A DNA stretch of 16,055 nt, taken from positions 1 through 16,055 of the forward strand of contig CBIHON010000072.1 in the NCBI GenBank assembly GCA_966211965.1, written 5' to 3'. Below the pieces are notes generated by a model that saw only the letters and a list, made by a program, of their open reading frames with translations, had not been told where the DNA came from and searched no databases. The DNA is from CBIHON01 sp966211965 (lineage in GTDB: Bacteria > Pseudomonadota > Gammaproteobacteria > Burkholderiales > Burkholderiaceae_D). Below, one piece after another: positions 1 through 5,975 of the stretch. Position 1 is the first letter of the stretch. Each line of letters opens with the position of its first letter. A program made the translations under genes and the position numbers.

Positions 1-4
1 GTGA

Positions 5-538
5 TTAGACTTGTTCGGACTTCAATAAAATCTCATTTTCAAACAGGCTGTTAGAAATACGCACATTCCCATCTTTGAACTCAATGTCACCGACGTATGC
101 TAATGTGCCCAACCAACTACGGCAAAAATATATTTTGGATCGATGCAGGTAGATATCCCACTTCTCTTCCATTTGCTGCGCCTTAAAGATCGCCCCATCC
201 GCAACCTCTCCGGAATACGAGTATTCAAGCTGGCAAGGTATTTCGACGTGATTTTCTGGAAGAAGACCAATTAAGCGGTTGCCGAAATCCTGACGCAAAT
301 TGAAGAACGATTCGACATTTTCTTTAGATGTAGTTGACCGCAATGACTGGGTGTACGCAAAGCAGTCGCAGCCTGGTATTCCAAATGGATTTCTTGGATC
401 ATTGGCCTCGAGCCATTGTGGGTCGAAGGAAGACTTATCGGCATTGCGTGAAGCAGACGACAAGCCATTACCTACGGCGATCTGGTCAATCGCATCGGAT
501 GGCGTCTTCTTGAGCCGTGAAAGTAGTTTTTCAAACAT
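5..538 (-). CDS. hypothetical protein, probable first integron cassette gene
   Basis: A complete 177-aa reading frame of unknown function; I do not recognise the family. It is soluble-looking, with no signal peptide or membrane segment. The C-terminal half has alternating hydrophobic and aromatic residues (WDIYLHRSKIYFCRSW near residues 127-142) suggesting a beta-rich fold, and the N-terminus is a short basic helix. The ATG lies 24 nt after a GTTRRRY crossover core (557-563) and reads away from the integrase remnant, which is the geometry of the first cassette in an integron. The ribosome-binding site is weak (TGAG). It is visibly richer in A/T than the copper genes further right, which fits cassette origin. 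Its own attC would lie left of position 5 and cannot be seen. The existence of the gene is fairly sure; the cassette assignment is inference. Confidence 0.72.
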   Translation of the reverse strand: MFEKLLSRLKKTPSDAIDQIAVGNGLSSASRNADKSSFDPQWLEANDPRNPFGIPGCDCFAYTQSLRSTTSKENVESFFNLRQDFGNRLIGLLPENHVEIPCQLEYSYSGEVADGAIFKAQQMEEKWDIYLHRSKIYFCRSWLGTLAYVGDIEFKDGNVRISNSLFENEILLKSEQV

Positions 539-556
539 CGCTCAGTATTTTTATAT

Positions 557-563
557 GTTTAAC
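557..563 (-). other. integron crossover core site (GTTRRRY)
   Basis: The - strand reads GTTAAAC here, matching the consensus core GTTRRRY cut by integron integrases. It sits between the LexA-controlled integrase remnant and the cassette-like gene, at the place where attI and the first cassette should meet. A seven-base degenerate match alone is weak; the position is what makes it credible. Confidence 0.55.
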
Positions 564-665
564 TAGATTTCAAAGGCTTGGTCTGATTGATAAACCAGGG
601 TAGTGCCCGATAAATCATTTTGCTTGATCCTTCGCAAGTCGCATGCGGCTTAGTATGCCGCACAA
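564..665 (-). other. candidate attI region of the integron
   Basis: About 100 bp of non-coding DNA lie between the crossover core and the LexA box of the integrase. In known integrons attI occupies exactly this interval. No close copy of a named attI and no clear second simple site was recognised, so only the location supports the call. A cassette promoter (Pc) would be expected here or inside the integrase gene, reading leftwards; I could not identify one with confidence. Confidence 0.4.
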
Positions 666-685
666 TACTGTAACTTTATACAGTA
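666..685 (+). promoter_or_regulatory. LexA (SOS) box in front of the integron integrase
   Basis: The 20-bp sequence TACTGTAACTTTATACAGTA contains the full CTGT-N8-ACAG core and matches the E. coli-type LexA operator TACTGTATATATATACAGTA at all outer positions. It lies just upstream of the integrase reading frame, where it would overlap the promoter. SOS control of integron integrases through such a site is established for several integrons. Confidence 0.85.
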
Positions 686-700
686 TTAATTAATAGGAAA

Positions 701-1093
701 ATCGCCCCTGATTCTACTACTTCTGGGCAACCGCCCAAACTGCTCGACCAGCTACGACGTTGTCTTATAGGCAAGCATTATAGCCTACGGACCGAACGCG
801 TCTACGTGTACTGGGCCAGATGGTATATCCGCTTCCACCAGTTCCGCCATCCCGCCGATATGGGCGTGCCTGAAATCCACGCCTTCCTGTCCTCCCTCTC
901 CAATGACCGACGCGTCTCGACCTCGACTCACCATCAGGCGCTGTGTGCCCTGCTGTTTCTCTACAAGCACGTGCCGAAAATGGAGTTGCCGTGGATCGAG
1001 GACTTGCCCAAGCCGTCGAAGCCGTCCCGTCAGCTCACCGTGCTGACCCGGCAGGAGATCGACCGGATTCTTGCACAGATGGAAGGTGTCTAG
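701..1093 (+). pseudogene. intI: integron integrase, 3'-truncated (N-terminal domain only)
   Basis: The frame is open from 674. From about 734 it reads as the N-terminal, DNA-core-binding half of an integron tyrosine recombinase: KLLDQLRRCLIGKHYSLRTE, then the WARWYIRFHQFRHP segment, then STHHQALCALLFLY and DRILAQMEG. This is collinear with the start of IntI1-type proteins. It stops at TAG just after the MEG motif, so the whole catalytic domain (the R-H-R-Y residues and the integron-specific insertion) is missing and the product cannot recombine. No ATG lies at the expected start; an AGGA is present at 695-698, but the nearest in-frame starts are ATT/ATC-type, and a GTG at 806 is too far in. 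The true start may be mutated, and the start given here is only approximate. The LexA box upstream shows the regulatory region is intact. Confidence 0.85.
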
Positions 1094-1276
1094 GGGTTCA
1101 CTCGGCTGACGAACGGGTTTTCAAAGAAGATCGAAAACTTGGAACACGCTGTTGCGCTGCACTTCATGCATTACAACTTCGTCCGGATTCACAAAACCCT
1201 AAAAACCACGCCAGCTCTCAGCCAAGCCGTGACTCTGAAGGTGCGGCGAGGACGGCTACCACGGCTCTATTTGTAA
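1094..1276 (+). pseudogene. transposase C-terminal fragment (IS1-type annotation class)
   Basis: About 60 residues reading FTRLTNGFSKKIENLEHAVA, then LHFMHYNFVRIHKTLKTTPA, up to a TAA at 1274-1276. This is the typical C-terminus of a DDE transposase class usually annotated as IS1-family: a SKK-EN stretch followed by the YNF-RIH-TL motif. The N-terminal and central catalytic parts are absent. The fragment is in the same frame as the integrase remnant and separated from it by only the TAG at 1091-1093, so the two form a chimeric scar, presumably left by insertion and deletion. The family name is given from memory of the motif. Confidence 0.65.
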
Positions 1277-1283
1277 AGCGAGC

Positions 1284-1312
1284 TTGACATTCTCGCATGC
1301 AAAGCGAATAAT
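1284..1312 (+). promoter_or_regulatory. sigma70-type promoter of the 1345-3008 operon
   Basis: A perfect -35 TTGACA (1284-1289) is followed after 17 nt by AATAAT (1307-1312), five of six bases of the consensus -10. It lies 33 bp upstream of the first gene and is overlapped by the inverted repeat at 1310-1331. Confidence 0.8.
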
Positions 1313-1331
1313 GTAAAACACACTTTACATT
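1310..1331 (+). promoter_or_regulatory. inverted-repeat operator overlapping the -10
   Basis: AATGTAAA and TTTACATT form a perfect 8+8 bp inverted repeat with a 6-nt spacer (ACACAC). It begins inside the -10 and covers the expected transcription start, the usual place for a repressor site. The operon encodes a small XRE-type regulator, so autoregulation is the simplest reading. Confidence 0.7.
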
Positions 1332-1335
1332 GCCG

Positions 1336-1340
1336 GGAGG
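1336..1340 (+). promoter_or_regulatory. ribosome-binding site deciding the start at 1345
   Basis: GGAGG ends 4 nt before the ATG at 1345. This rules out the upstream in-frame TTG at 1330, which lies inside the operator repeat and before this site. Confidence 0.7.
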
Positions 1341-1344
1341 ATAT

Positions 1345-1743
1345 ATGCATGAACACCACGTCACCAGCAGACAAATGCGCTACATGATCAAGGTGCTGTT
1401 CGGGCTGGCACTGCTGGCACTGGAACTGTTGATCGCTCTGGGGTTGCCTTACGCAGCGATGGGCGCCACAACGCGCCAAGTTGCGATTGTCACGCTGGCA
1501 CTGATTATGTTGATGCAAGTGCAATTGGTGCATTGGCTGTACGGCCGCGCCGACGAGTTGCGGCAACTCATACATCGTCAGGCATGTACGCGCAGCCTTC
1601 CGTGGCTGGCGGTAGGGTGTGGCGTCGCAGGACTGCTGCAGGCCAACGGCGTCATTCCTATCTTCAACCAGTTTTGGACGCTGGGCGTATTAGTGGCATT
1701 GTGGGGGCTGCAGTTGATGCTGGCTGATCGTCCACACCACTGA
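1345..1743 (+). CDS. small four-helix inner-membrane protein
   Basis: 132 aa with four predicted membrane segments at about residues 15-38, 46-66, 84-104 and 110-127. The short N-terminus is His-containing (MHEHH) and the loop between helices 2 and 3 is basic (about residues 67-85), pointing to a cytoplasmic loop. No enzyme motif is visible. It is the first gene of a three-gene operon with an SDR oxidoreductase (30 nt downstream) and a small XRE-type regulator. Small membrane proteins paired with short, YozG-like HTH regulators are common in bacteria, usually as regulator-target pairs of unknown purpose, and this looks like one with an enzyme gene placed between. Function not known. Confidence 0.8.
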   Translation: MHEHHVTSRQMRYMIKVLFGLALLALELLIALGLPYAAMGATTRQVAIVTLALIMLMQVQLVHWLYGRADELRQLIHRQACTRSLPWLAVGCGVAGLLQANGVIPIFNQFWTLGVLVALWGLQLMLADRPHH

Positions 1744-1773
1744 ATCCTGTCTTCCCCACAAGAAAGAATCCAC

Positions 1774-2820
1774 ATGAGCCAGACCGTACTCGTGACCGGC
1801 GCTGCCGGTTACCTCGCATCCTGGGTGGTGCAAGAACTACTGAACGACGGACACACCGTACACGGTACTGTCCGCAGCTTGTCCGATGGACCGAAGCTTC
1901 AGCATTTGCAAATTCTCGCCAGCCAGCACGCCGGTCGGTTGCGTCTGTTCGAGGCCGATTTGCTCAAACCTCGTAGTTTTGACGCCGCCATCCGCGGCTG
2001 CTCGTTGGTGATCCACATCGCGTCGCCATACTTCTTAGACAAACCCAAAGACGCACAACGTCAGTTGATCGACCCTGCCCTGAATGGCACCCTCAATGTG
2101 CTGGCTTCGGTGGAGCGCGAGGCGGGGGTCACCCGCGTCGTGCTCACCAGCAGCATCGCTGCGCTGTACGACGATGCTCATAGACTATCTCGAATCAGGG
2201 ACCGCATGGTCCGAGAAGCCGATGTTAACCCCAACACCGATGCCCGCCACAACAGTTACGCCTATTCCAAAACTGTCGCGGAACAAGCTGCCTGGGCACA
2301 GCAACGCAAACAACAGCGGTGGGAACTCATCACAATCCATCCCGGCGCAATCTTTGGTCCGTCGCTGTCCGCACGTAAGGATGCGACCAGCATTAACATG
2401 CTGATGCAGTTTCTAAACGGCTCGTTTCGTTCCGGTGTCCCACGTCTGACCTTGGGCTTGGTTGACGTGCGCGACGTGGCCTTAGCCCACAAGCGCGCCG
2501 CGCTGAGGCCCCAGGCGCGTGGCCGCTACATTGTTGTCGCACAATCTTTGCGCCTTCTGGAGATGGCACAGCTGATGCATACGGAGGCCGCAGGCATGAA
2601 AAACAGGCTCCCGCGCCGCGAATTACCAAAGTGGCTGCTGTGGCTGTTAGCGCCATTGGTTGGCTTGCAACGCCATTATGTGGCACGCAACGTGGGTTTC
2701 GACATTCGCTTCGACAACGCGAGAAGTTCTATCGATCTAGGCGTGGTCTATCGCAGTCCGGAACAAACACTGAACGAACACGTCGCGCAGATTGCCGCCC
2801 ACGGGTTGGTGGCAACATGA
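1774..2820 (+). CDS. NAD(P)-dependent epimerase/dehydratase-type reductase (extended SDR)
   Basis: 348 aa. The N-terminal Rossmann motif is TGAAGYLA (residues 8-15). The catalytic site is visible as the TSS triplet (125-127) and the Y162-x3-K166 motif (YAYSK). An Arg close to the end of beta-2 (GTVRSL) suggests NADPH preference, as in dihydroflavonol reductase and cinnamoyl-CoA reductase relatives. The family reduces aldehyde or ketone groups of varied small molecules; the substrate cannot be told from sequence. The start ATG has an AGAAAG site about 8 nt upstream. The stop codon overlaps the regulator start by four bases (ATGA at 2817-2820), so translation of the two is probably coupled. The C-terminal third carries a hydrophobic WLLWLLAPLVGL patch, perhaps a membrane-contact or substrate-tunnel helix. 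Confidence 0.88.
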   Translation: MSQTVLVTGAAGYLASWVVQELLNDGHTVHGTVRSLSDGPKLQHLQILASQHAGRLRLFEADLLKPRSFDAAIRGCSLVIHIASPYFLDKPKDAQRQLIDPALNGTLNVLASVEREAGVTRVVLTSSIAALYDDAHRLSRIRDRMVREADVNPNTDARHNSYAYSKTVAEQAAWAQQRKQQRWELITIHPGAIFGPSLSARKDATSINMLMQFLNGSFRSGVPRLTLGLVDVRDVALAHKRAALRPQARGRYIVVAQSLRLLEMAQLMHTEAAGMKNRLPRRELPKWLLWLLAPLVGLQRHYVARNVGFDIRFDNARSSIDLGVVYRSPEQTLNEHVAQIAAHGLVAT

Positions 2821-3008
2821 AGAATCGCTTGCGCGAACTGCGACAACAGCGTGAGCTGACCCAGCAGCAATTGGCCGAAGCGCTGCAGGTCAGCCGTCAG
2901 ACAGTGATCTCCATCGAGAGCGGCAAGTACGACCCCAGCCTACCGCTGGCATTTCGCATCGCGCGTTTTCTGCAGGTGTCGATTGAGGAAGTGTTCGAGG
3001 ACACCTGA
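2817..3008 (+). CDS. small XRE/Cro-type transcriptional regulator
   Basis: 63 aa, almost entirely one helix-turn-helix domain: RLRELRQQRELTQQQLAEAL, then VSRQTVISIESGKYDPSLPL, then an IARFLQVSIEEVFE tail. This is the length and pattern of YozG-like regulators, which usually lack an effector domain and partner with a small membrane protein. The ATG overlaps the SDR stop (ATGA). A longer reading from 2631 exists only because the frame is open under the SDR gene. The probable target is the 8+8 bp inverted repeat over the operon's own promoter at 1310-1331. Confidence 0.9.
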   Translation: MKNRLRELRQQRELTQQQLAEALQVSRQTVISIESGKYDPSLPLAFRIARFLQVSIEEVFEDT

Positions 3009-3200
3009 TATGGAAACGGACATTCTCAAATGGCCGGTTCTGGCCGAATGCGGATATTCACGCTCCCAACTCGAATGACCACTACCGCTGCAAAGCAGAC
3101 ACCCACGAATTCTAACGACAAGACCTGAACGGTTCAAGCACGGAGGTTCACAATCCGGCACATCCCGCCAAACCAAATCCCGACCCTATACACTTTAAAC

Positions 3201-3530
3201 TTACCGCACCGCCTCGATTTTCATCACCGTAATCGCACCATTGACCTTATCCGCGGCAAACCTGACCTTATCCCCCGCCTTCACCTGCTCAAGCATAGCC
3301 GGATCGCCGACGCGGAACACCATCGTCATGCCCGGCATCTCGAGATTCGCAATCGGCCCATGCTTGATGGTGAGCTTGCCGGCCTCCTTGTCGACCTTCC
3401 TGATTTCCCCGTCGGTCATGCTGGATGCTTCGACCGACGCCGGCGCGTGATGCGCATCATTGGCTGATGCGAACGATGCGCCGTGGAGTGCGAGCGCTGC
3501 CGCGAAGCCGAGTTTTGCAAGTTGTTTCAT
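3201..3530 (-). CDS. CusF-like periplasmic copper-binding protein
   Basis: 109 aa with a signal peptide (MKQLAKLGFAAALALHGASFASA) and a CusF-type OB-fold domain. The copper-site region reads LTIKHGPIANLEMPGMTMVF, giving His57, Met68 and Met70 as ligand candidates. At the place of the Trp that caps Cu(I) in E. coli CusF (NWPEMTM) this protein has Met65 (EMPGMTM). CusF-family proteins carry Cu(I)/Ag(I) in the periplasm to export machinery. The start was chosen at MKQL because it opens a signal peptide; the longer frame to 3740 overlaps the preceding gene. It is the last gene of the copper cluster, 13 nt after the DUF411 gene. Confidence 0.88.
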   Translation of the reverse strand: MKQLAKLGFAAALALHGASFASANDAHHAPASVEASSMTDGEIRKVDKEAGKLTIKHGPIANLEMPGMTMVFRVGDPAMLEQVKAGDKVRFAADKVNGAITVMKIEAVR

Positions 3531-3543
3531 GCTGTCTGTTCCT

Positions 3544-3993
3544 TTACTTCCCGTTGTAGTGCTGATAAACCGCGTGCCGGCCGTCTGTTTTGACCAGCAG
3601 CACGTCGTAGGGGTCGCTGCGCTGACCTTCCATGCCGGGCGAGCCCATCGGCATCGACGGCACGGCGAGTCCGACGGCCTTGGGCCGTTCGGCCAGCAGG
3701 CGCTTGATTTCGCAGGCCGGCACGTGGCCTTCGATGGCATAGCCCTGGACCAGGCCGGTATGGCACGAACCGAGGTCCTTGGGGATGCCGAATTTCTCGC
3801 GATAGCCGGAGGGGTTGGCGACGTTCTGCGCCTTGACCTGGAAGCCGTTTTCTTCGAGGTGCTTCACCCACGCGCCGCAGCAACCGCAGCTTGCGCTTTT
3901 GTAGACCTCGATCACCGGCACGGCCGCGCTTGCGAGCAGCGGCGCGCCGAACGAAGCGGCGATGAGTGCTTGTATGAAAATGCGACGTTCCAT
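3544..3993 (-). CDS. DUF411 / CopG-like periplasmic metal-binding protein
   Basis: 149 aa with an N-terminal signal sequence (MERRIFIQALIAASFGAPLL then ASA). The mature part has the thioredoxin-like start VIEVYKSASCGCCGAWVKHL with Cys36, Cys38 and Cys39, then further likely metal ligands Cys77-His78 (GSCHTG), His90 and Cys94 (EGHVPACE), and a Met-rich VPSMPMGSPGME stretch. This is the layout of DUF411, the family of the copper-resistance protein CopG, reported to bind a copper cluster. A role in binding or redox handling of periplasmic copper is likely; the exact reaction is unsettled. It lies between a cupredoxin gene (3 nt upstream) and a CusF-like gene, all in one direction. Confidence 0.9.
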   Translation of the reverse strand: MERRIFIQALIAASFGAPLLASAAVPVIEVYKSASCGCCGAWVKHLEENGFQVKAQNVANPSGYREKFGIPKDLGSCHTGLVQGYAIEGHVPACEIKRLLAERPKAVGLAVPSMPMGSPGMEGQRSDPYDVLLVKTDGRHAVYQHYNGK

Positions 3994-3996
3994 GAT

Positions 3997-4518
3997 TTAT
4001 CCTTTGCTGACTTTGATTGTGCCGACCATCCCGGCTTCGAAGTGGCCGGGGATCAGGCATGCATAATGGAATTCGCCGGCCTTGCTGAATTGCCAGACAA
4101 TTTCCTCTTTTGTTCCCGAGGCCACGTGCGCCATGTGCGGCTCGTCGTGTTCCATGTCGGGAAATTTCTTCATCAGTGCGGCGTGTTCTTTCAAGTCTTC
4201 CATCGTGCCGAGCACCAGTTCGTGCAGCGTTGCTCCTTTGTTCCTGATCACGAGCCGGACGGTTTCGCCTTGCCTGATGCGCAGTTCGGCCGGAGCGAAG
4301 CGCATCGTGTCGAGCATATCGATCGCAATCGTGCGCGTGACCTTCTTGGGGTCGCCTTGCCGGCCGAAGGCTTTTTCTTCGGCCGATATCGGGGCTGCGG
4401 ATCGTTGCTTGTCATGCTTGGCACCACTGTGGGCGACGGCAAACGGGGCGGCGAGGCTCAAGGCGAGTGCAAGCACGGCGCTCCGGTAAAACGGTGAGAT
4501 TGCGGAAAAATTTTTCAT
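3997..4518 (-). CDS. periplasmic cupredoxin (plastocyanin/azurin-like type 1 copper protein)
   Basis: 173 aa: signal peptide to about residue 29 (AVAH), a charged linker, and a cupredoxin domain from about residue 60. The type 1 copper ligands are visible: His99 (GATLHELV), Cys154 and His159 (YACLIPGH), Met164 (EAGM). A loop with EHDEPHMAH (residues 123-131) adds possible extra metal ligands. It could pass electrons to or from the multicopper oxidase encoded just upstream, or bind copper. The start was set at MKNF because AGGA precedes it by 6 nt; an upstream ATG lacks such a site. The stop is only 3 nt from the start of the DUF411 gene. Confidence 0.9.
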   Translation of the reverse strand: MKNFSAISPFYRSAVLALALSLAAPFAVAHSGAKHDKQRSAAPISAEEKAFGRQGDPKKVTRTIAIDMLDTMRFAPAELRIRQGETVRLVIRNKGATLHELVLGTMEDLKEHAALMKKFPDMEHDEPHMAHVASGTKEEIVWQFSKAGEFHYACLIPGHFEAGMVGTIKVSKG

Positions 4519-4564
4519 ATCGTTCCTGTAGATTGGGTTCATAAGATGGTGAGCAAGTCCGGCT

Positions 4565-5962
4565 TCAATGGTGATCGCCATGACCGGATGGTTTGCGCAC
4601 GTGGATTTCAACTTCCGGTGCATTCGCGGCCGGTATCGATTGGCCGCCGGGGGCATTGCTGCGCGCCGGTTCCGACATCGCGCCTTGCCATTCATAGGCA
4701 GTGGTGCCGGCCGGATGCTTGTACCAGCCGGGGTCTTTATAGTCGCCCGGCTTCTGGTCCTTGCGGACTTTGACGACGGTGAACATGCCGCCCATTTCCA
4801 CGCCGCCGAACGGGCCCTGGCCGCTCATCATCGGCAGCGTGTTGTCGGGCAAAGGCATCTCCATCTCGCCCATGTCGGCCATGCCGCGCTCGCCCATCAC
4901 CATGTAATCCGGCACCAGCTTGTTGATTTTCTGGACGATGCCGCGCTGGTCGACACCGATCATGGTCGGTACGTTATGACCCATCGCGTTCATCGTGTGG
5001 TGCGACTTGTGGCAGTGAAAGGACCAGTCGCCCGGCTCGGTCGCTTCAAACTCGATGGCGCGCATCTGGCCGACGGCGACATCGGTGGTCACCTCCGGCC
5101 AGCGCGAAGCAGGCGGCGTCCAGCCGCCGTCGGTGCCGGTCACCACGAACTCGTGGCCGTGCATATGGATCGGGTGATTGGTCATCGTCAGATTGCCGAA
5201 ACGGATGCGCACCCGGTCGCCTTGCCGCACCGCCATCGGGTCGATGCCGGGAAAGACCCGGCTGTTGAAGGCAAAGAGATTAAAGTCGAGCATGGTGTTG
5301 ACCTTCGGCGTGAAGCTGCCCGGCTCGATGTCGAAATTATTCAGCAGGAATACGAAGTCGCGGTCGACACGCATGAAATTCGGGTCCTTCGGATGGGTGA
5401 CCCAAAATCCCATCATGCCCATGGCCATCTGCGTCATCTCGTCGGCGTGCGGGTGGTACATGAAGGTGCCGGGGCGGCGTGCGACGAACTCGTAGACGAA
5501 GGTCTTGCCCGGTTTGATCGATGCCTGCGTCAGACCTGACACGCCATCCATGCCGTTCGGCAGCCGCTGGCCGTGCCAGTGGATGCTGGTGTGTTCGGGC
5601 AGCCTGTTGGTGACGAAGATGCGAACGCGATCACCCTCCACCACTTCGATGGTCGGCCCGGGCGACTGGCCGTTGTAGCCCCACAGGTTGGCTTTCATGC
5701 CGGGCGCCAGTTCGCGCACCACCGGTTCAGCCACCAGGTGGAATTCCTTGACTCCGTTATTCATCCGCCACGGCAAGGACCAGCCGTTCAGCGTCACCAC
5801 CGGGTGGTATGGCCGGCCGCTGGGCGGTGGTGGCGGCGCTTGCGTGGCGGCGTGGCCCATGCTCGCCGCTTCGGGCAGCGAAGCGGCGCCCACTCGGCTG
5901 ACCAGGCCGGCGCTGACGGCGAGTGCGCCTGCGTTTTTAAAAAAATCCCGGCGTGAAACCAT
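4565..5962 (-). CDS. Tat-exported multicopper oxidase, probable two-domain type, copper resistance
   Basis: 465 aa. The N-terminus has a Tat signal (SRRDFFK then a hydrophobic stretch). Copper motifs: HWH (128-130) and HPH (170-172) in the first cupredoxin domain; HPIHMHG (263-269) and HCHKSHHTM (316-324) in the second. They supply type 2/type 3 ligands plus a type 1 site (His266-Cys317-His322-Met region). Only about 90 residues separate HPH from HPIHMHG, too few for the middle domain of a three-domain laccase, so this looks like a two-domain enzyme with type 1 copper only in domain 2. The last copper motif is followed by about 140 residues, unusually long, including a Met-rich stretch (about 359-393). 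Cu(I) oxidation in the periplasm is likely from context. The start is the ATG of MVSRR; the longer frame overlaps the preceding gene. Confidence 0.92.
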   Translation of the reverse strand: MVSRRDFFKNAGALAVSAGLVSRVGAASLPEAASMGHAATQAPPPPPSGRPYHPVVTLNGWSLPWRMNNGVKEFHLVAEPVVRELAPGMKANLWGYNGQSPGPTIEVVEGDRVRIFVTNRLPEHTSIHWHGQRLPNGMDGVSGLTQASIKPGKTFVYEFVARRPGTFMYHPHADEMTQMAMGMMGFWVTHPKDPNFMRVDRDFVFLLNNFDIEPGSFTPKVNTMLDFNLFAFNSRVFPGIDPMAVRQGDRVRIRFGNLTMTNHPIHMHGHEFVVTGTDGGWTPPASRWPEVTTDVAVGQMRAIEFEATEPGDWSFHCHKSHHTMNAMGHNVPTMIGVDQRGIVQKINKLVPDYMVMGERGMADMGEMEMPLPDNTLPMMSGQGPFGGVEMGGMFTVVKVRKDQKPGDYKDPGWYKHPAGTTAYEWQGAMSEPARSNAPGGQSIPAANAPEVEIHVRKPSGHGDHH

Positions 5963-5975
5963 TCTGCATTTCCTT

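Noticed and set aside
806..1093. GTG at 806 as the real integrase start
   Set aside because: Clear integrase similarity (KLLDQL to SLRTE) continues in frame at least 70 nt upstream, so this GTG is internal.
2631..3008. Longer start for the XRE-type regulator
   Set aside because: The extra N-terminus is an out-of-frame reading of the SDR gene; the ATG in the ATGA overlap gives a standard 63-aa regulator.
3009..3200. Search for a gene or terminator between the convergent XRE and CusF-like genes
   Set aside because: Only a weak TGAAC-GGTTCA type repeat near 3126-3136; no stem followed by a U-run and no credible frame.
3460..4497. 345-aa open frame on the + strand
   Set aside because: Lies antisense over the DUF411 and cupredoxin genes, which have clear motifs; composition is His/Val/Arg-rich as expected from the opposite strand of GC-rich coding DNA.
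4568..5539. 323-aa open frame on the + strand
   Set aside because: Antisense to the multicopper oxidase; no family resemblance, only His/Arg/Gly-rich shadow sequence.
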